Notes under the pieces: model-generated
The model's database searches: none
What the model saw: only the letters and a program-made list of their open reading frames with translations
Told to the model about the DNA's origin: nothing
Program-made: the position numbers and the translations under genes
Part shown: positions 58,836 to 64,000 of the stretch, piece by piece
How the letters are laid out: each line of letters begins with the position of its first letter
How positions within the stretch are numbered: the stretch's first letter is position 1
Assembly: GCA_022419385.1 (NCBI GenBank)
Contig: JAJUBI010000004.1
Location: 2,709,286 to 2,773,285 of the forward strand
Length of the DNA: 64,000 nucleotides
Reading direction: 5' to 3'
From: Paraconiothyrium sp. Pb-2020
Lineage: Eukaryota > Ascomycota > Dothideomycetes > Pleosporales > Didymosphaeriaceae

Positions 58836-60165
58836 ATGACACAGCGAAAGAAGTCGCTCCTGATCGGAATCAACTACGTTGGCTCGAAGCACGAGCTGAA
58901 AGGATGTACGTAAGTCACATTTGCGAGGATTGAATTTCACTACGACACGATCAGATGCATTAATCGCTTCGAAACTTCGAAATTTAGCGCTCAGAGCCAT
59001 ACGATACCCCTTGACTGGCGTCTCAGGAGTTCTGCGTTGACAGAGATGCAGGTCACGCAGACGTAGACAATGTTGCGGAATTCCTTAGCTATAGAGGCTA
59101 CAGCAACGACCACCGCGATAGAGTCATCTTATCAGATAACTCTATGGTGGCTCCCGATAGCCCGTATTATCCATCGGGGCATAACATCCTCGCAGCAATG
59201 GACTGGCTGGTCTCTGAACCCGGATGTACTCTATTCCTCCACTATTCAGGGCATGGTGGGCAGGTCGAAGATGTTGACAGCAATCGTAGTACAGGCCTGG
59301 ATGACTCACTTGTCCCTGTGGACTTCGAGTACAATGGTCAGCTGAGCAGTACGCTCCTGCATCAGCATCTAGTTACTCGTATGGCGCCCGGATGCACCCT
59401 ATTCGTCCTCATGGTATGTGTCTTGTGCGGTTATGGTGAGTGTGTCTTGGCTTACACTATAAAATGTCTAGGACTGCTGTCACTCTGGTTCCGCGATCGA
59501 GCTTCCCTATGTGTACCGCAGTGACGCAGATGGACAGATCTCGATGATGGACAATCTGAGAAAAGGCGCGCAGCTTGTTGGCGAGGCGCAGGATCTCATA
59601 CAAGGTGGTTTGAATTTTAACAAGATGGGCGAAGCGAGAGAGCTTTTTGCCGGAGCGACCAGCTTTTTCCACGGATTGAAGCACATCGGTGAGCAGGAAG
59701 AGGAAGGACTGCAAGACGGTGCGTAAATCCCTGTTCAGATCAATGAGATTGAAAAGCAACTGATCAGATGCATGAACAGGCGAATTTGTGGGCCAGTATG
59801 GGTCGGAGAACAAGATGGTGACGATGTTCAGCGGGTGCCGGGATGACCAGACAAGTGCAGATGCGAACATAGCCGGGCGTAGTACTGGCGCGATGGTAAG
59901 TGTCAATAGCTGGTTCCTGCCTGCACTCATTGTTAATCAACAGCAGACGTGGGCATTCCTACAGATCATGAGAAGCGGCGAAACGCCGACGTATGCTCGT
60001 GTAAGTATATATAAATGTGATTCTTCGACAAGACGACAAAGACTGACCTCAGCGTAGACGCTCCAGATGACGAGACAGCTGCTCGATCAGAGCAATTACA
60101 CTCAAATCCCGCAGTTGAGCTCCGGACTCGATATTGATCTGGATAGTATGCCGTTGGTGCTCTAG
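58836..60165 (+). CDS. MCA1: Type I metacaspase with little or no prodomain
   Basis: Six exons, join(58836..58905,59052..59413,59472..59718,59780..59895,59947..60000,60058..60165), 318 residues; every join keeps phase. Metacaspases are Cys peptidases cleaving after Arg/Lys, acting in stress, protein quality control and cell death. The protein begins MTQRKKSLLIGINYVG almost directly at the peptidase fold. The catalytic His is in HYSGHGGQ (His91); the catalytic Cys is in DCCHSGSAIELPYVYR (Cys147), which spans an exon join. Later blocks are ENKMVTMFSGCRDDQTSAD and STGAM-TWAFLQ, then a Gln/Ser-rich end. The fifth exon has a CAGCAG acceptor, so it may start 3 nt earlier, adding one Gln. The usual Pro/Gln-rich prodomain (often about 100 residues in fungi) is missing unless the ATG at 58656 is used. 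Confidence 0.92.
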
Positions 60166-60278
60166 ATATGTCCTCATATTTTACAGTCGAGGTTCGGGAC
60201 GCTTTTGCATATCTCAAGAAAATAGCGATCACATTGCTACTTAAACTCACATCATATTTGATAGCCATCATGCATTCC

Positions 60279-60925
60279 TCATTCTCCTAGCTTCTTCTGA
60301 CCTCTTACGAACGCGTACTGCTCAAGTCCGTCATGCTTACCTTGCCACTCTTGCCGATGCGCTGCGAAACTCTCGCACTCAGGCTTTGGGATTCTTGGAA
60401 ACATTCCCATTTTTAGCATGTACATGTGAGGGAAGATGTCGGGCTGGCTCATAACGGGTCTTCACATAGTTAGTCAGTACTGCTCATTCAATACCTTGGC
60501 ATGCGGGTAATGTAGGACATGCTGATGGCAAAAGCCAGACTTACGATCCGCAGTTCCCGCAGAACAGCCTCTTCACCCGTTTTCCGCTTCCAGTCGCCCA
60601 GTCATCATAGACCTTGAGCGTCCCATTCTTATCCTCGTACGTCACTTTCTCTTTCTCGATTGCCATGTTCGATGATACGAAAGATCCCGATACTTTACGG
60701 CAATTGGCGCAGTGGCTGAGGCTATTTAGCAGAATGACCGTGACTGGGCTTGAAGAAGGCATGCCACAAATGACCGCGTGGGTTGGCACCAAAGAGCTCG
60801 CTGTCGTTGATAGTCACACTGATGCTGCCACAGAGACATGTGCCTGTCATTGACTCGCTAAACTTGGACACGTCATGTTGTTTTGGGTCGCCGTCGAAAT
60901 CAGACTTGTAGGAGACGTTCGACAT
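60279..60925 (-). CDS. GFA / CENP-V-fold zinc protein
   Basis: Three exons, complement(join(60279..60459,60545..60715,60768..60925)), 169 residues; both introns (52 and 85 nt) keep phase. I chose the Met at 60925, which has a CACC context. Zinc-ligand motifs fit the glutathione-dependent formaldehyde-activating (GFA) fold: GTCLCGSISVTI, HCANCRKVSGS (across the first join) and KRLFCGNCGSPV (across the second). The C-terminus is typical of the fungal subgroup (PHMYMLKMGMF, EWQGKHDGLEQY). Most members have no proven substrate; formaldehyde activation is known for only a few bacterial proteins and is disputed. Its gene lies tail-to-tail with the metacaspase, 113 bp apart. Confidence 0.92.
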
Positions 60926-62473
60926 GGTGAATTGCTCGCAATGAGTACAGAAAGACGTTAGTCTCGTGACGGTCACTCGTGCAGGGCTCTGAATAATAAC
61001 CGATGTCGAATCTTATCGGCAAAAAGACGACCAAGATGTAAAGAAGAGCTATAGTGAGAAGTAAGGCAACGGTGTGAAGCGTTCAACTAGCCAGCACAAG
61101 CCCTCGATTGTGAACCTTTCCCAGGCATAGTCGTAAGCGGGTAAAGGTAATCCGATGTCCTGATGCCGCTTACTCCGCATCCACGATCCGACGTGCGACC
61201 CCTCATGATGCGCGTGCTGACGGCTACGCCAATTCTCCGCGGCCGATGAGCCGCGATCAGGACCACCCACCAAAAATGCACCCCACCTCCACTGGCAAAA
61301 AGAAGATGTCGCTTCTGTGGATCGAACACAGTCTAGTACAGGTCAGTTTCGATCTGTTGATTTTTTTGTGGGTTTAACTTACACCTCCAGATGTCTTCGT
61401 TGCGAACCGAAGTTTGCCGCCGAAACGGATTGCTTCAGTCTGGCGCTCTCCCAAGTGAGCTAAAGCGACTGAACTGATGAGAGTTTCTGCCTCGTTAACA
61501 TATATATCGCAGAGTGTACTAGCCACAAAGGAAGTCTTGGTTCTCAAAATTTGACATGTGCGGGGCAACAGTGCGACTTCGGCCCCTAGCTAGAGACGCC
61601 GGAGGCTAGCCCGCCAGTAACCTCGCGTGTTCCAATGCAGTTGACTACTCACCGGCTCAATCCCCCTGCCGTACAAGCTTGCAGATATCAGACGGGCTGA
61701 GGAGCGCTGAGCCTGTCCAATCACGATATACCGCATCAGAAGTGGGATTCACAGCCTCTTACTGGCCCATACTACTTTAGCCCGTCCGGTATCTGCAAGT
61801 TTCTACGGCAAGTAGCGCTCAAGGCATTACCCGTCGAGGATATCTGAACAATGTCTGCTTCGGTGTGTCCCTAATAACTCAATCAATAATCCTCTTCGCC
61901 GCAGCAGATGCCGATGCAAGCATGATTTTGCATATCGGCAACGCATAGTCATTGAAAGAGTCCAACGCCATTCTTGGATCAAGTCCACTGCGCCATGCAC
62001 GTTTGTATACAAATGACGACTATCGAAAACTGAACTTCGCACGCTTACTCAATACCTCTATATCTCTAGAGGTCATTTCGCTATGCACCCTCCATTCGTC
62101 TGATCATCATGAGCATTATCGACGTTGAACATCCGAGTCTCATGAAGCTACTCGTTGATAGAGCGTAGTCTAATAAAATTGTATTCTGGCAGGCGGATCC
62201 TTGCACATGATAGCCGCTGCGGGCAAGGATCGGTATATGATGGGTTGGTATTCCTCCTTACCAGATCCAATCTCGTTTTTGAACCTGCAGCATCACGCTT
62301 CTTCCCCGCAACAACGGATCCGCGCGTCACACAATGCGGGGAAGAAGACGGGATGACCCGCCCACGGTCCGATGCTAGCAATTCATGGATGCGAGCTTTT
62401 CAGAAGTATCAGCATCCGTGTCTGCGGAAGTCGTACCACGTTCAGCACGCGCATCCTGTAGCGAACAGCAAAC
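60926..62473. other. Intergenic, 1.5 kb, divergent
   Basis: Between the starts of the GFA gene (-) and the flavoprotein (+). Minus-strand open frames at 61049-61329 include a fairly protein-like stretch (HQDIGLPLPAYDYAWERFTI), but it has no start, splice or family support. No RNA gene or repeat seen. Confidence 0.45.
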
Positions 62474-63979
62474 ATGGACAACCTCGACCTCATCGTCGTA
62501 GGCTCCGGCTTCGCCGGCTGCATGTCGACCCTCAACTTCCTCGAGACCACCAAGAAGCTCAATAAGGCCGCCCGGGTAGCTCTGATCGAGGTCGGGAAGG
62601 AAGATGAGCGCTGCGGCGCCTCGCGCTGGACGATGGCCTACCTACGCCTCGACAAAGATCTCGGCTTCGATTCAGACTGGAAGCATGAGATGGCGCTCGT
62701 ATCCAATGGACTCGCAGACCAATCCTATTGTGAAACGCTCGAGCGTGAGGCCCAGACCACAGCCAGGTATGTCCAAGACCATGGGGTGAAGTTCCACCAT
62801 CATGACGAGGAGAATGTACTGCTTGAGTTTAAGACGGCGCAACATTTTGTATTTCCGGATGGTGGTGGCAAGGCGATTATTGATTGCTTGATGGGGCATA
62901 TAAGAGAGTATAACAATGCGGAGGTGTATTGGGAGACGGAGGCGAGACATCTTTTGACAGATAAGAGGGGGGCTATAAGGGGACTGCAGGTGAGGAAGAA
63001 GGATGGTTTGCTGTATGAGCTGAATGCGCCGAATGTGGTGCTGGCATGTGGTGGTTTCGAGGGAAATAAGGAGATGTTGGCGAAGTATATTGGGAGGCGG
63101 ACGCACGAACTGCCACTGATCGCACCGGGGTTAAAGTATAACCGTGGAGCTGGACTGACTATGGCGCTTAAGGTTGGAGCTGGCACGGCTGGCTCGTTCG
63201 ACGGTATGCACTGTGAGCTAGTAGACACGCGCGCGACAAAGCCTGATGCGGTAATATGGGGTCACAATTACGGCATCGTTGTCAACGAGCAGTGCAAGCG
63301 TTTCTACGATGAAGGAAAGCGACACCTCTTTGCCACATTCGAGATGATCGCTCTAGAGCTGTGGCGAGACCAAAATCAGAAGGGCTACTTCATCACCGAC
63401 GAGCCGATCATGAACCGGTTCCGCCCTGGTTGGGTCTATGACACAACTGACCAGGAGCCAGAGAAGGCTGACACGATCCACGATCTAGCCGTAAGATTAA
63501 AGATTGATCCTGATGCTTTGGAGAAGACTGTAAAGGAGTTCAACGAAGCATGTAATGACAAGCCATTCGACCTTATGAAGCTGGATGGCAAAGCTACAAC
63601 TGGCCTGAACCCCGATAAAACGAACTGGGCCAACCCAATCAACACATCTCCGTACTATGGGTACCCGGTCACGTCGCACTTGACTTTTACCTATGGCGGC
63701 ATCAAGACAAATAACGAGGCGCAGGTGCTCAGTACGAACGATGTCCCGCTACCTGGGCTATGGGCTGCCGGCGAATTGACAGGTATATTTTATAACGGTC
63801 AGTACTCTGGGATCTACACGTGACGAGGCTGCTGCTAATTCTTCCAAGAATATCCACCAGCGACCTCAGTTCTTCGATCACTCACATTCGGCCGGCTGGC
63901 TGGCATCAAAATTGCAGAACAGCTGCGTTCTAAGTCATTGTTGCAAAGTGTAACCGACACAGTAAGGTCATCACTGTAA
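62474..63979 (+). CDS. FAD-dependent dehydrogenase, TcuA/fumarate-reductase-like
   Basis: Two exons, join(62474..63797,63849..63979), 484 residues; the 51-nt intron joins GIFYNE to YPPATSVLRSLTFGRLAG in phase. The N-terminal dinucleotide loop (LIVVGSGFAGCMS) and ALIEVGKE are FAD contacts. VVLACGGFEGNKEMLAKY and AAGELTGIFYNEYPPATS are typical of the fumarate-reductase/FAD_binding_2 flavoproteins. The ending most resembles tricarballylate dehydrogenase (TcuA) and related oxidases. The core substrate-site Arg/His were not assigned, so the substrate (a dicarboxylate or tricarboxylate, possibly a ketosteroid) is unknown. There is no signal peptide or membrane segment. It is complete; the stop is 21 bases before the window end. 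Confidence 0.9.
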
Positions 63980-64000
63980 GAAAGACGTTCAGTAGGTCTC

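Noticed and set aside
874..60165. A single cell-death system linking the NTPase-HET protein and the metacaspase
   Set aside because: The genes are about 54 kb apart with unrelated housekeeping genes between; sequence offers no link beyond general theme.
1..64000. CRISPR arrays, operons, intact transposons or LTR pairs
   Set aside because: None found; the DNA is eukaryotic with introns, and no regularly spaced repeats or paired terminal repeats were seen by eye.

Overview
This is nuclear DNA from a filamentous ascomycete (Pezizomycotina), most likely a Dothideomycete; the class is an inference from the gene set and protein style. The evidence is short GT-AG introns, mostly 43-150 nt, interrupting conserved protein families; fungus-restricted families (HET domain, Zn2Cys6 regulator, GlcNAc-induced protein 1, DUF7492); plant-cell-wall and fungal-wall hydrolases; and a spliced U2AF/Cactin gene pair. 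Gene order is mixed and there are no operons. I see no tRNA gene, CRISPR array or intact transposon. All exon structures were inferred by eye from splice signals, reading phase and protein-family continuity.

Layout. 0.9-5.0 kb: a 1306-residue P-loop/zinc-finger/HET fusion. 5.3-6.1 kb: a broken short-chain dehydrogenase. 7.6-8.7 kb: a Cys-rich single-pass surface protein. 9.5-10.7 kb: a secreted GH76 mannanase. 12.4-13.7 kb: an SMP-30/gluconolactonase-like protein. 14.3-18.0 kb: HMG-CoA reductase. 19.0-19.8 kb: a GlcNAc-induced protein 1 homologue. 21.1-21.7 kb: a small tail-anchored protein. 22.4-23.1 kb: the U2AF small subunit. 23.8-25.2 kb: a secreted LPMO-like DUF7492 protein. 28.0-29.1 kb: a SET6-like SET protein. 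29.8-31.9 kb: a Zn2Cys6 regulator. 32.1-33.5 kb: a bacterial-type flavin monooxygenase. 33.9-35.4 kb: an exopolygalacturonase. 39.0-40.7 kb: a forkhead factor. 42.0-43.8 kb: Cactin, head to head with an XLF/Nej1 end-joining factor (44.0-45.8 kb). 46.4-49.4 kb: a large disordered orphan. 50.1-54.9 kb: a tricalbin. 56.3-58.0 kb: an F-box protein, divergent from a type I metacaspase (58.8-60.2 kb). 60.3-60.9 kb: a GFA/CENP-V-fold protein. 62.5-64.0 kb: a TcuA-like flavoprotein.

Functional themes are housekeeping (sterol synthesis, splicing, end joining, ER-plasma membrane contacts), secreted carbohydrate-active enzymes suited to a plant-associated or saprobic life, and cell-death or self/non-self functions (NACHT-like/HET fusion, metacaspase). 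The two cell-death genes lie about 54 kb apart, so nothing in the layout ties them together.

The most unusual items are the NTPase-zinc-finger-HET fusion, a DUF7492 protein with a histidine-brace-like N-terminus and a duplicated C-terminal motif, an XLF with a duplicated GFKIGGR motif and a basic C-terminal KKKKRF, Cactin ending in two micro-exons, and a prodomain-poor metacaspase.
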